A stretch of DNA of 17,760 bases from NCBI GenBank assembly GCA_945957335.1, contig CAMFLJ010000035.1, positions 1 to 17,760 on the forward strand. Reading direction: 5' to 3'. Both the position numbers and the translations under genes were made by a program. Positions 1-7,070 of the stretch are shown piece by piece. Under the pieces are notes generated by a model. That model was not told the DNA's origin. It was given only the letters and a program-made list of their open reading frames with translations, and did no database searches. The DNA comes from an uncultured Actinomycetes bacterium (lineage in GTDB: Bacteria > Actinomycetota > Acidimicrobiia > Acidimicrobiales > Acidimicrobilacustridaceae). How positions within the stretch are numbered: the first letter of the stretch is position 1; every line of letters begins with the position of its first letter.

Positions 1-317
1 TCTCGATCGCCAACGACGTGGCCAAGTACTTCGCCATCATCCCGGCGATGTTCGTGGGCGTCTTCCCGGCCCTCGACACCTTGAACGTCATGAAGCTGTC
101 GAGCCCGAACTCGGCGATCCTCAGCGCGGTCATCTTCAACGCCCTGATCATCGTGGCGCTCATCCCGCTGGCGCTGCGGGGCGTGCGGTTCCGGGCCATG
201 AGCGCCTCGGCGATCCTGCGCCGGAACCTGCTGATCTACGGCGTCGGGGGCCTGATCGCCCCGTTCGTCGGCATCAAGCTCATCGACATGGTCGTGACCG
301 CACTGGGGGTCAAGTGA
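1..317 (+). CDS. kdpB: KdpB, potassium-transporting P-type ATPase subunit B, C-terminal part (5' end outside window)
   Basis: This is the last 104 residues of KdpB, the catalytic ATP-hydrolysing subunit of the KdpFABC high-affinity K+ uptake complex in the cytoplasmic membrane. The reading frame is already open at base 3 and ends with TGA at 315-317. Visible KdpB hallmarks are SIANDVAKYFAIIPAMF at the left edge, LSSPNSAILSAVIFNALI in the middle and a final LIYGVGGLIAPFVGIKLID segment. Together they form the last three membrane helices of the family. The phosphorylation and nucleotide-binding domains lie upstream of the window. The stop codon overlaps the kdpC start, so the two are translationally coupled, as is usual in kdpFABC operons. 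Identification is by family recognition and is very secure; only the part present can be judged. Confidence 0.96.
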   Translation, partial: SIANDVAKYFAIIPAMFVGVFPALDTLNVMKLSSPNSAILSAVIFNALIIVALIPLALRGVRFRAMSASAILRRNLLIYGVGGLIAPFVGIKLIDMVVTALGVK

Positions 318-895
318 TGCGACGCCAGATCCTTCCCGCCGTCCTCGTGGCGGTCGTCTTCACGGTGCTGCTCGGCGGCGTGTACCCGCTGGTCGTCACC
401 GGCATCAGCCAGCTCGCCTTCGACGGCAAGGCCAACGGCTCGCTGGTGACGGACACGAACGGCCAGGTGGTCGGCTCCGACCTGATCGGCCAGGGCTTCA
501 GCGACCCGAAGTACTTCTGGCCGCGCCCCTCGGCGGCCGGCGACGGCTACGACGCCATGGCGTCCGGGGCCAGCAACCTCGGCCCCAACGACCAGACGCT
601 GCTCTCCGACGTCGAGCAACGTGCCACCGACTACCGGACGGCCAACGGCCTCGCGGCCGACGCCCAGGTGCCGGTGGATGCCGTCACCTCCTCCGGCTCG
701 GGCCTCGACCCGCACATCTCGGTGGCCAACGCCGACCTGCAGGTGGCCCGGGTGGCGAAGGCACGGGGCCTCACCGCCGACGTGGTCGACGGGCTGGTCG
801 CCAAGGCCACCGAGGACCCGAGCCTCGGCGTGCTCGGGGAGAAGGCCGTGAACGTGCTGCGGCTCAACCTGCTCCTCGACGAGCTCCAGGGCTGA
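317..895 (+). CDS. kdpC: KdpC, potassium-transporting ATPase subunit C
   Basis: KdpC is the small single-pass subunit that stabilises the KdpFABC complex and assists ATP binding by KdpB. The 192-residue product has the family's usual length. It has one N-terminal membrane helix (about residues 6-28) running into the YPLVVTGISQLAF motif, then the conserved block YFWPRPSAAGDGYDAMASG followed by SNLGPND. Later come SGSGLDPHIS and a C-terminal helical part ending NVLRLNLLLDEL. I chose ATG 317, which overlaps the kdpB TGA by one base; a GTG at 314 in the same frame is an alternative. A GGGGG run at 305-309 lies 7 nt before the ATG. It is the last gene of the operon: no kdpD/kdpE follows, and a strong hairpin sits 51 bases after the stop. 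Confidence 0.96.
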   Translation: MRRQILPAVLVAVVFTVLLGGVYPLVVTGISQLAFDGKANGSLVTDTNGQVVGSDLIGQGFSDPKYFWPRPSAAGDGYDAMASGASNLGPNDQTLLSDVEQRATDYRTANGLAADAQVPVDAVTSSGSGLDPHISVANADLQVARVAKARGLTADVVDGLVAKATEDPSLGVLGEKAVNVLRLNLLLDELQG

Positions 896-946
896 GCCAC
901 CCTGGCGTCCCCCGGCCACGGCTCCGCCGCCTCCGGCCGGGGAACG

Positions 947-980
947 GGAACGGCCCGGCGCCGAGGCGCCGGGCCGTTCC
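947..980. terminator. Perfect 16-bp hairpin between convergent genes (bidirectional terminator)
   Basis: Bases 947-962 (GGAACGGCCCGGCGCC) are the exact reverse complement of 965-980, with only GA between them. The hairpin sits between the kdpC stop (895) and the stop of the opposite-strand gene (1004), so it can end transcription from both sides. There is no long T tract on either strand, as is common in GC-rich actinobacteria. Terminator function is inferred from structure and position. Confidence 0.8.
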
Positions 981-1003
981 GCGTCCTGCGATCGACGGGA
1001 GCG

Positions 1004-1402
1004 TCAGCTGCCGAGGATCTTGGCCTTCATCGACTCGAACTCGGCGTCGTCGATCAGGCCCTTGTCCTTCAGGTCGGCGGCCTTGGCCAGCTCGTCGGCG
1101 GGGCTGCCGGCGTTGTTGACCACGGTCCGGATGTAGTCGGCCTGGGCGGCCTGCGCCGCCTGGGCGTCAGCCGCCGCGTGGTCGGCCATCTTGTGACCGC
1201 GGGCGATCAGGTAGACGAACACGCCCAGGTACGGGAAGAGGATCACGAAGATCACCCAGATGGCCTTCGAGAAGCCACCCAGGTCCTTGCTGCGGAAGAT
1301 GTCCGAGAACACCAGGATCAGCAGCCAGATCCAGATGAAGAACAGGGTGAACCACAGGATCGACCAGAAGACCTGGCCCACCTGCCACTCAGCGAGAAGC
1401 AT
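1004..1402 (-). CDS. Small membrane protein with PLDc_N-type helices and C-terminal SHOCT domain
   Basis: The 132-residue product has two membrane helices. Helix 1 is about residues 10-35 (FWSILWFTLFFIWIWLLILV) and helix 2 about 45-68 (AIWVIFVILFPYLGVFVYLI). This spacing and the aromatic, proline-containing second helix match the PLDc_N (phospholipase D nuclease N-terminal) membrane family, which has no catalytic part of its own. An Ala/Gln-rich linker (about 70-95) leads to a SHOCT domain at about 101-131, with the typical pattern of LKDKGLIDDAEFESMKAKIL. SHOCT is a short C-terminal module thought to aid oligomerisation. The start ATG at 1402 has a strong GGAGGT site (1409-1414) six bases upstream. 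It faces kdpBC and shares their terminator. Such proteins are common in actinobacteria and have no established function; a membrane or envelope stress role is only a guess. Confidence 0.88.
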   Translation of the reverse strand: MLLAEWQVGQVFWSILWFTLFFIWIWLLILVFSDIFRSKDLGGFSKAIWVIFVILFPYLGVFVYLIARGHKMADHAAADAQAAQAAQADYIRTVVNNAGSPADELAKAADLKDKGLIDDAEFESMKAKILGS

Positions 1403-1450
1403 CCGATTACCTCCACCTGCCGCGCCGCGGTCGGCGGCGGCTCACTTGCT

Positions 1451-1466
1451 CCGGGCGGGCGCCCGG
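1451..1466. terminator. Perfect 7-bp GC hairpin downstream of the kinase-like gene
   Basis: CCGGGCG (1451-1457) and CGCCCGG (1460-1466) are perfect complements around a two-base centre. On the minus strand this lies about 84 bases after the stop of the kinase-like gene (1550) and 49 bases before the start of the SHOCT gene (1402). It may end the upstream transcript, or act in the SHOCT leader if the two are cotranscribed. A separate 12-base perfect palindrome (GCGACGCGTCGC, 1501-1512) lies in the same gap. Function is inferred from position only. Confidence 0.4.
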
Positions 1467-1549
1467 GTCGTCACTCAGCGAACGATGTTGGCACCCGGAC
1501 GCGACGCGTCGCACCATCCGGTCGGGGTGACGGGCCGCGAGCCGGAGGA

Positions 1550-2983
1550 TCAGGCCGACGACGCGAGCGCCACGAGGCGGTCGAGCACCCCCGGCTGGGC
1601 CGACAGAGCGGTGCGGGTGGCGCCGCTGAGCAAGGGCGCACGGAGGCGACGGACGCTGCTGCGGACCGCCTCGGATCCGACCCCTGCGACCGCGGCGGCC
1701 ACGGCGCGCTCGGGCCCGATCACGGTGGCGGTCGAGGCGGTGAGCTCGGCCACGTCGCCGTCGAGCAGCACGTCGTCGGCGGCGAGCTCGCTGAACCCGA
1801 AGTCGATCAGCCACACCACCCGGTCGTCGGCCACGAAGACGTTGGCCAGACGCAGGTCGCGGTGGGCGATGCGGTGGGCCCGCAGGATCGCGACCTGTGC
1901 CCACACCCCGGCCACGAGCTCGTCGTAGCCGGGGCAGTCGTCCTCGCGGTCGAGCGAGTGCCCGGCGATCGTCTCGTAGGCCAGCGTGTAGCCGTTCGGG
2001 GCGGCCGGCGCGAACGCCACGAGCGGCGGCGTGCGCACCCCGAGCTGGCGGGCGATGACCGCGACAAGGGCCTCGTGCTCGACCGTGCGCCGCAGCGACG
2101 AGAACGGCCGCCCGTCGTGGAGGTCGCGGGGCTGGATGCTGCGGAAGATGCGGAACAGCAGGTCGGCGCTGCGCTCGTCGGCGCCCAGCGTCTTCACGAA
2201 CACCGACGTGCCGTCGACGAGCGACCCGAAGTACGGCGTCGACCCGCGGGCGTCGACCGAGGCGGGGGCCAGCTCGGCCAGCTCGACACCGACCGACGCC
2301 AGGCCGGCCATGACCGCCTGCTGGGTGGGCCGACGGGTGGGGGCCTCGAGGACGACGATGGCGGCCGAGCCACCGACCCAGCCGGCGAGCACGGCGAGCA
2401 CCGTCTCGAGCGAGACGGGGGTGCCGATGAAGTGGGCGACGGCCACCGCGAGGGCCGCGGCCCACCAGGCCCGCCGCCACCGCCGCGTCGTCCACGGCGT
2501 GACCGCGGCGGTGATGGCCACCACCCCGGCGAGGGCGTACGACGACGGGCCCTCGAACTGGATGTCGCCGTACCAGGCCTGCAGCCGGCTCACCGTCGAC
2601 GCCGTCTCGTCGGCGCCCGGGTTCACGATCCAGAACAGCAGCGCCGCGACGGCGATGCCGAGGACGATGCTGGCCAGGAGGCGCCAGCGGCGGTGCGCCA
2701 CGGTGAGCACGCCACCGATCACCACCAGGCCGAGGCCGAGCAGCTCACCGATGACCACCACCGTGGTGACGAGGCCGGCCGGCAGGTGCTGGAACCCCTC
2801 GAGCACGTCGGCCACGAACTGCGAGGACGAGGCCCCGAAGAAGCGCGACATGAGCGCGGCCAGGACCAGCAGGACGACCGCGACGACGAGGCGCAGCACG
2901 TCGGCGGGTGAGCGCTCGACCTCGACGTGCTCGTGACCCGGCTCAGAGGTCGGCGTCGTGGTGGCCGGTGCGACGTCGCTCAT
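1550..2983 (-). CDS. Membrane protein with RIO/Kdo-kinase-like domain (module of actinobacterial LPG-synthase-type fusion proteins)
   Basis: The 477-residue product has two halves. Residues about 25-245 hold roughly six membrane helices, beginning VLRLVVAVVLLVLAALMSRF. Residues about 255-470 form a kinase-like domain: a lysine in VFVKTLGADERSADLL (K264), a catalytic loop HRDLRLANV (H374, D376) and the metal-binding DFG (D394), 18 residues apart as expected, so the active site looks intact. From memory, this arrangement matches the N-terminal two-thirds of large actinobacterial membrane proteins that end in a lysylphosphatidylglycerol-synthase-type (UPF0104) membrane domain. That last domain is missing here and is not encoded downstream. 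The start ATG 2983 overlaps the PAP2 stop as ATGA; longer upstream in-frame starts would add an Arg-rich stretch that looks non-coding. The phosphate acceptor is unknown, possibly a lipid or polyprenyl-linked envelope molecule. Confidence 0.8.
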   Translation of the reverse strand: MSDVAPATTTPTSEPGHEHVEVERSPADVLRLVVAVVLLVLAALMSRFFGASSSQFVADVLEGFQHLPAGLVTTVVVIGELLGLGLVVIGGVLTVAHRRWRLLASIVLGIAVAALLFWIVNPGADETASTVSRLQAWYGDIQFEGPSSYALAGVVAITAAVTPWTTRRWRRAWWAAALAVAVAHFIGTPVSLETVLAVLAGWVGGSAAIVVLEAPTRRPTQQAVMAGLASVGVELAELAPASVDARGSTPYFGSLVDGTSVFVKTLGADERSADLLFRIFRSIQPRDLHDGRPFSSLRRTVEHEALVAVIARQLGVRTPPLVAFAPAAPNGYTLAYETIAGHSLDREDDCPGYDELVAGVWAQVAILRAHRIAHRDLRLANVFVADDRVVWLIDFGFSELAADDVLLDGDVAELTASTATVIGPERAVAAAVAGVGSEAVRSSVRRLRAPLLSGATRTALSAQPGVLDRLVALASSA

Positions 2984-3579
2984 CCGAGCACCACCGCCAG
3001 GGCCCCGCCGACGAGCAGCCCCGCACCGAGCCCGGCCGTGACGTCGAGGGGGTTGTGGGCGCCCACGTAGACCCGACCGAGCATGACCAACAGTGGCACG
3101 GCGAACCATCCGAGCGCCCACCATCCACTGAGCACGTCGACCACCACGCACGCCACCGCGGCCACCAGGATCACGTGCCCCGACGGGAAGCTCGGCCCCG
3201 TTGCCGGCACATCGGCGCCCCGGAGCCGGGCGCCGGGCTCGCTCGTGCCCGGCCGCTGGCGCACCTCGAGGTGGCGGGCCATGCGGTGGCGCAGGACGCG
3301 CTCGGCGACGAGCTTCAGCACCACGGCGAGGACGACGGCGACCGCGACGTGCACCTCACCCAGGAGCAGCGCCACCGCCAGGCCGGCGACGGTGCCGACC
3401 ACCAGGTTCCCGAGCTGCATCGGCACCCACAGCGGCACGAAGAGCCAGTCGGGCAGGCCGTTCACGGCCCGGAAGGCGCTGGCCTCGGCGGCGGGGATCG
3501 TGGGTCCGAGCGCACCGACGACCGACAGCGCGAGCACGACCGCACCGACGCCGATCGATCCCCATCCGACGATGCTCAC
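2980..3579 (-). CDS. PAP2-family membrane phosphatase
   Basis: PAP2 enzymes remove phosphate from lipid phosphates such as phosphatidic acid or undecaprenyl diphosphate at the membrane surface. With start GTG 3579 the protein has 199 residues and about five or six membrane helices. All three signature parts are visible: R-x6-RP (R102 to R109-P110), PSFPSGH (residues 129-135) and R-x5-H-x3-D in RVYVGAHNPLD (R169, H175, D179). I chose GTG 3579 because GAGG lies five bases upstream; GTG 3585 is equally in frame. An ATG at 3699 would add 40 Arg/Gly/Cys-rich residues and has no ribosome site, so I reject it. The stop overlaps the start of the kinase-like gene (ATGA), indicating one operon. The NGLPDWLFVPLWVPMQLGN segment resembles the PAP2 part of the larger fusion proteins mentioned for that gene. 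Confidence 0.88.
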   Translation of the reverse strand: MSIVGWGSIGVGAVVLALSVVGALGPTIPAAEASAFRAVNGLPDWLFVPLWVPMQLGNLVVGTVAGLAVALLLGEVHVAVAVVLAVVLKLVAERVLRHRMARHLEVRQRPGTSEPGARLRGADVPATGPSFPSGHVILVAAVACVVVDVLSGWWALGWFAVPLLVMLGRVYVGAHNPLDVTAGLGAGLLVGGALAVVLG

Positions 3580-3706
3580 CGCCACCTCGCAGCGCCCCGG
3601 CCGACCGGTGTCGGGCGCGCGGAGCCGGCGCCCATCCTCGCACCGACACCGCCCGCGGCCCCGCGCACGTCCGGTCGGGCCCGGGAACTGCTTCGACATG
3701 GATGGC

Positions 3707-3712
3707 TAGTGT
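3707..3712 (+). promoter_or_regulatory. -10 element TAGTGT for a leaderless start
   Basis: TAGTGT fits the actinobacterial -10 pattern TANNNT and ends 7 bases before ATG 3720, the spacing expected when transcription begins at the start codon. No Shine-Dalgarno site precedes this ATG, which agrees with a leaderless message. I see no convincing -35 box. Inferred from sequence pattern only. Confidence 0.5.
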
Positions 3713-3719
3713 TCGCCCG

Positions 3720-5798
3720 ATGACGAGCCCCGATGCGCGGCCGACGGCCGACCGCGTCACGCGCCGACGTGGTGGCCTGCCCGCGTGGCTGGGCTGGGCG
3801 CTGGCCGTCGGGCTGCCGCTCGTCGTGAGCGTGGCCGTCTGGCGCATCGACAACCCCGACTACCGCCTCGGGGTCTCGTTCATCGCCGCCGTGGCCGTCG
3901 TGGTCGCGGTGGCCGGCACCCGGCCCGGGCTCGTCGCCACCGCGGTCGGTGCCGCGGGCTTCTGGTTCACGGTGACGCCCCCCAACAACGAGTGGGGCCT
4001 GAAGTGGCCCGAGGGCGTGATCTCGCTCCTCACCTTCCTCGGCTGCTGTGCGCTGGTGGTGGCCGTCAGCCACCAGCGCGACGTGCAGGTCCGGCGGAGG
4101 GCCGCGTACCAGCGGCGCTACCGCCGGCTGTCCGACATCGGGCTGCTGGGCGTCATCTTCTGGGAGATCGACGGCCGGGTGACCGGGGCCAACGACGCCT
4201 TCCTCGAGATGATCGGCTACAGCCGCGACGACCTCGATGCCGGGCTCATCGACTGGGTCGCCCTGACCCCGGCCGAGTACCACGGGACCGATGCGGCCAA
4301 GATCGAGGAGCTGACCGCCGAGGGCTACCACGAGCCCTACGAGAAGGAGTACGTCCGCAAGGACGGCAGCCGCGTGGCGGTCATGGTCGGCACCGCGTTC
4401 CTCGAGGGCTCCGACCGCGAGGGCATCAGCTACGTGGTCGACATCACCGAGCGCTGGCGCCTCGAGCAGGAGCGCGAGCAGCTGCTGGCCTCGGAGCGCC
4501 ACGCCCTCGCCGAGGCCGAGGCCGCCACCCGACGGCTCCGCGTCGTGGCCGCCGCGTCGGCCCGCCTCATGGCCAACCTCGATCCCGAGCGCGTCCTCCA
4601 CGAGCTCACCGAGGTCGTCGTGCCCGAGTTGGCCGACGTGGCCGCCGTGTTCGTCCCCGAGGGCGGGCTCCTGCGCCGGGCCCGCGTGGTCAACGCCCGC
4701 CACCCGCAGCTGGGCGAGGTGCTCAGCACCCGCTTCCCCGTCACGGTCGGGTCGGAGTCGCCCGTCGCCCAGGCGTTCCGCACCGGCCGCACCGTCGAGG
4801 TGCCCGCCGAGGTCAGCCGGGCCCGGATCCCGCACGAACACGGCCCCGAGTACGAGGCGGCCGTCGCTGCCATGGCCGTGAGCGGCAGCGTGGCCATCCC
4901 GTTGCGCGTCGCCAACGACGTGCTGGGCGTGCTCACCGTGTCGGGCACCCAGGAGCGCGGCGAGCTCGAGCCCGACGCCGTGATCGCCGCCGAGCAGATC
5001 GCCGAGCGCGCGGCGGTCGCGCTGCAGAAGGCGCAGAGCTTCGCCGAGGAGCGCCGCATCGCCACGCTGATGCAGCGCGCCCTCCTGCCCGACAGCACCC
5101 GCTCGATCGACGGCCACGAGGTGGGCACCTGCTACGTGCCCGCCGCGGTCGGCCGTGAGATCGGCGGCGACTGGTGGGACGTGCTGCACCTGCCCGAGGG
5201 CCGTGTGGGCCTGATCGTCGGCGACGTCAGCGGCCACGGGGTGCACGTGGCCCCGAGCATGGCGAAGCTGCGCCACTCGATCGACGGGGTGCTGATGCAC
5301 GGCGCCTCGCCGGCCGAGGCGGTCACCGCCGCCAGCCACCTGCTCGAGGTCAACCGGCCGGGCAGCTACGCCACCGCGTTCGTGTCGGTCTACGACCCCG
5401 CCCGCCGTCGCCTCACGTACTCGCGTGCCGGCCACCCTCCCCCGCTGCTGCTGGTCGGCGACGGCGTCCGCCAGCTCGACCACCCCGGTGGCACCCTCCT
5501 CGGCATCAACAGCGCAATGCGCAGCCAGACCACCGTCGACCTGCCCGACGACTTCGAGCTGATCGCGTTCACCGACGGCCTCGTGGAAGAGCCCGGCCTC
5601 GACTACGACGACGGCGTGGAGCGGCTGGTGCGAGCCGCCCGCGCGCTGCCCCCGGCACTGGCGGGCCAGACCCGCGCCGAGCAGCTCGTGGCCGACGTCG
5701 TCGGCACCACCGGGCGCGACGACGTGTGCGTGGTGATGGTGCGGCCGTGCCCGCCCGACACCTCCCCGCCCGCCGCGGCGGGCACGTCGTCGCCGTAG
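3720..5798 (+). CDS. Membrane-bound DUF4118-PAS-GAF-SpoIIE (PP2C) serine phosphatase, RsbU-like
   Basis: This 692-residue sensor phosphatase probably dephosphorylates an anti-sigma-factor antagonist in a partner-switching stress pathway. Residues about 20-120 form four membrane helices with RPGLVATAVGAAGFWFTVTPP, typical of the DUF4118 domain also found in KdpD. A PAS domain follows (about 136-250, ending VVDITERWRLEQ), then a coiled linker and a GAF domain (about 272-445). The SpoIIE/PP2C domain spans about 455-685. Its metal-binding motifs are intact: EIGGDWWD (D484), VGDVSGHG (D502), SRAGHPPP, FTDGLVEE (D619) and GRDDVCVV (D667/D668). The start ATG 3720 follows a TAGTGT -10 box by 7 bases; an in-frame ATG at 3702 would add six residues. 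It is transcribed away from the PAP2 gene. No STAS antagonist, RsbW-type kinase or sigma factor is nearby, so its partners lie elsewhere. Confidence 0.92.
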   Translation: MTSPDARPTADRVTRRRGGLPAWLGWALAVGLPLVVSVAVWRIDNPDYRLGVSFIAAVAVVVAVAGTRPGLVATAVGAAGFWFTVTPPNNEWGLKWPEGVISLLTFLGCCALVVAVSHQRDVQVRRRAAYQRRYRRLSDIGLLGVIFWEIDGRVTGANDAFLEMIGYSRDDLDAGLIDWVALTPAEYHGTDAAKIEELTAEGYHEPYEKEYVRKDGSRVAVMVGTAFLEGSDREGISYVVDITERWRLEQEREQLLASERHALAEAEAATRRLRVVAAASARLMANLDPERVLHELTEVVVPELADVAAVFVPEGGLLRRARVVNARHPQLGEVLSTRFPVTVGSESPVAQAFRTGRTVEVPAEVSRARIPHEHGPEYEAAVAAMAVSGSVAIPLRVANDVLGVLTVSGTQERGELEPDAVIAAEQIAERAAVALQKAQSFAEERRIATLMQRALLPDSTRSIDGHEVGTCYVPAAVGREIGGDWWDVLHLPEGRVGLIVGDVSGHGVHVAPSMAKLRHSIDGVLMHGASPAEAVTAASHLLEVNRPGSYATAFVSVYDPARRRLTYSRAGHPPPLLLVGDGVRQLDHPGGTLLGINSAMRSQTTVDLPDDFELIAFTDGLVEEPGLDYDDGVERLVRAARALPPALAGQTRAEQLVADVVGTTGRDDVCVVMVRPCPPDTSPPAAAGTSSP

Positions 5799-5801
5799 GG
5801 T
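5796..5801 (+). promoter_or_regulatory. -10 element TAGGGT overlapping the upstream stop codon, leaderless start
   Basis: TAGGGT (TANNNT pattern) begins with the TAG stop of the phosphatase gene and ends 8 bases before ATG 5810. No purine-rich ribosome site precedes that ATG. The DUF1214 gene may therefore have its own leaderless transcript in addition to read-through from the phosphatase gene. Pattern-based inference. Confidence 0.4.
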
Positions 5802-5809
5802 TGGTCGCC

Positions 5810-6970
5810 ATGGGTGACGAGCTCGAGGCGTGGCAGGAGGCGTGCGACCGGCTGGCCGCGATCGGGCGCCGGCTGGGTGACGACGACTTCCCGGCCGCCG
5901 AGGCGGACCGGGCCGACGGCATCGCCCACATGGTCGAGCAGGCCATGTGCTGGATGGGCTGGTCGGTCTTCCACGCCGACCCGCGCCGACCGCGGTTCCA
6001 GCGCCAGAACGACCTGATCACCCAGTGGGGCGGACCCAACGCCGACAACGTCTACCGCCACGCCCGGGTCGAGCCCGGCCGGCGCTACCGCATCCGCGGG
6101 CACATGCACTCGTGCGAGGAGTTCGTCCTCGCCGTGCGGGCCGGCTTCATGCACCTGCCCACCTGGGGCACCCTCTTCGAGATCACCGCCACCGAGCTCG
6201 GCATCAGCGAGGGCCACGAGTTCGACTTCCTCGTCGGCGAGGGCACCTCGGTGCCCCTGCCCGAGGGCGCCCTCAGCGTGTCGATCCGCGAGTACTACTG
6301 GGACTGGGTCGAGGACGAGCCGGCGACGTTCACCATCGAGTGCCTCGACGACGACGCCGACGAGCCGGCACCGCGGCGCGACGCGGCGTCGACCGCGGCC
6401 CAGCTGCGCGAGGGCGTCGACGGCGTCGTCCACTCGACGGAGTACTGGAACACCTACATGCGCGAGGAGGCGGCCAAGGGCGACGACAACGCCTTCCAGC
6501 CGGTCTTCGAGCTGGCCAAGGGCCTCGACGCCGCCCGCTACTCGTTCTGCTTCTGGGACCTCGGCCCCGACGACGCCCTCGTCGCCGAGATCCAGCTGCC
6601 CCCGGCCCGCTACTGGAGCCTCCAGCTCTACGACATCCCGTGGTTCCACCTGGTCGACGAGACCGAGCACGTGGTGTCGCTGAACCACACCCAGGCCCGG
6701 GTCGACGACGACAGCGTCATCCGAGCGGTGGTCAGCCACCGCGACCCGGGCGTGCCCAACTGGCTCGACGCCGCCGGGCTGAAGCGCGGGCTGTTCACCC
6801 TTCGGGCGTTCTGGACGACGGACGAGGTGGCGACCCCCACCACCCGGGTGGTGCCGGTCGACGAGGCCGCGGCGGCGCTCCCCGAGGGCACGCCCACCGT
6901 GAGCCCGGCCCAGCGCGCCGCCACCATGGCCGGCCGCCGTCGCCACCTGGCCTGGCGCTTCCGCACCTGA
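5810..6970 (+). CDS. DUF1214 domain-containing protein
   Basis: The 386-residue product has no signal peptide or membrane helix, so it is probably cytoplasmic. Residues about 255-345 show the DUF1214 pattern: ARYWSLQLYDIPWFHLVDE, later VSHRDPGVPNWLDAAGLKRG and FTLRAFW. The N-terminal part (about 1-200) is a second beta-rich region with many Asp, Trp and His residues (for instance CWMGWSVFHADPRRPRFQRQN and IRGHMHSCEEF). DUF1214 proteins are often encoded beside DUF1254 partners or oxidoreductases and have no established reaction. The gene starts only 11 bases after the phosphatase stop, but a TAGGGT element there may drive it separately. It is followed 100 bases later by an SDR gene, which may share its pathway. 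Domain identity is fairly sure; function is unknown. Confidence 0.82.
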   Translation: MGDELEAWQEACDRLAAIGRRLGDDDFPAAEADRADGIAHMVEQAMCWMGWSVFHADPRRPRFQRQNDLITQWGGPNADNVYRHARVEPGRRYRIRGHMHSCEEFVLAVRAGFMHLPTWGTLFEITATELGISEGHEFDFLVGEGTSVPLPEGALSVSIREYYWDWVEDEPATFTIECLDDDADEPAPRRDAASTAAQLREGVDGVVHSTEYWNTYMREEAAKGDDNAFQPVFELAKGLDAARYSFCFWDLGPDDALVAEIQLPPARYWSLQLYDIPWFHLVDETEHVVSLNHTQARVDDDSVIRAVVSHRDPGVPNWLDAAGLKRGLFTLRAFWTTDEVATPTTRVVPVDEAAAALPEGTPTVSPAQRAATMAGRRRHLAWRFRT

Positions 6971-6980
6971 CCCGCCCGAC

Positions 6981-7029
6981 CCCTCTGGTTCGATCCGTGC
7001 ACCCAGAGGCGACGTGCTGCACCAGAGGG
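6981..7029. repeat. Three copies of CCAGAGG in inverted and direct orientation (hairpin or operator)
   Basis: CCCTCTGGT (6981-6989) is the exact reverse complement of ACCAGAGGG (7021-7029). A third copy, CCAGAGG (7003-7009), lies between them in the same direction as the last. The second and third copies sit in similar contexts, TGCACCCAGAGG and TGCACCAGAGG. The block lies between the DUF1214 stop and the SDR ribosome site. It could be a terminator with two alternative stems or a repressor site with repeated half-sites; the sequence alone does not decide. Confidence 0.5.
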
Positions 7030-7070
7030 TGGAGCGGGCTCGACGAACGACGACGATCCGAGGGGGGACC

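Noticed and set aside
1..895. kdpD/kdpE regulatory genes expected next to kdpBC
   Set aside because: The sequence after kdpC is a terminator and a convergent unrelated gene; no sensor kinase or response regulator is encoded in the window.
1178..2911. Very long open frame on the plus strand opposite the kinase-like gene
   Set aside because: Its translation is rich in Asp, His, Arg and Gly with no domain pattern. This is the typical shadow of a GC-rich gene, and the minus strand encodes a clear kinase domain.
3601..3614. CCGAC-CGGT-GTCGG inverted repeat upstream of the PAP2 gene
   Set aside because: Only five paired bases in GC-rich DNA; expected by chance and not clearly placed relative to a promoter.
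3586..3699. N-terminal extension of the PAP2 protein from ATG 3699
   Set aside because: The added residues are Arg/Gly/Cys-rich with no ribosome site, and the region serves as the divergent promoter space; GTG 3579 or 3585 fits better.
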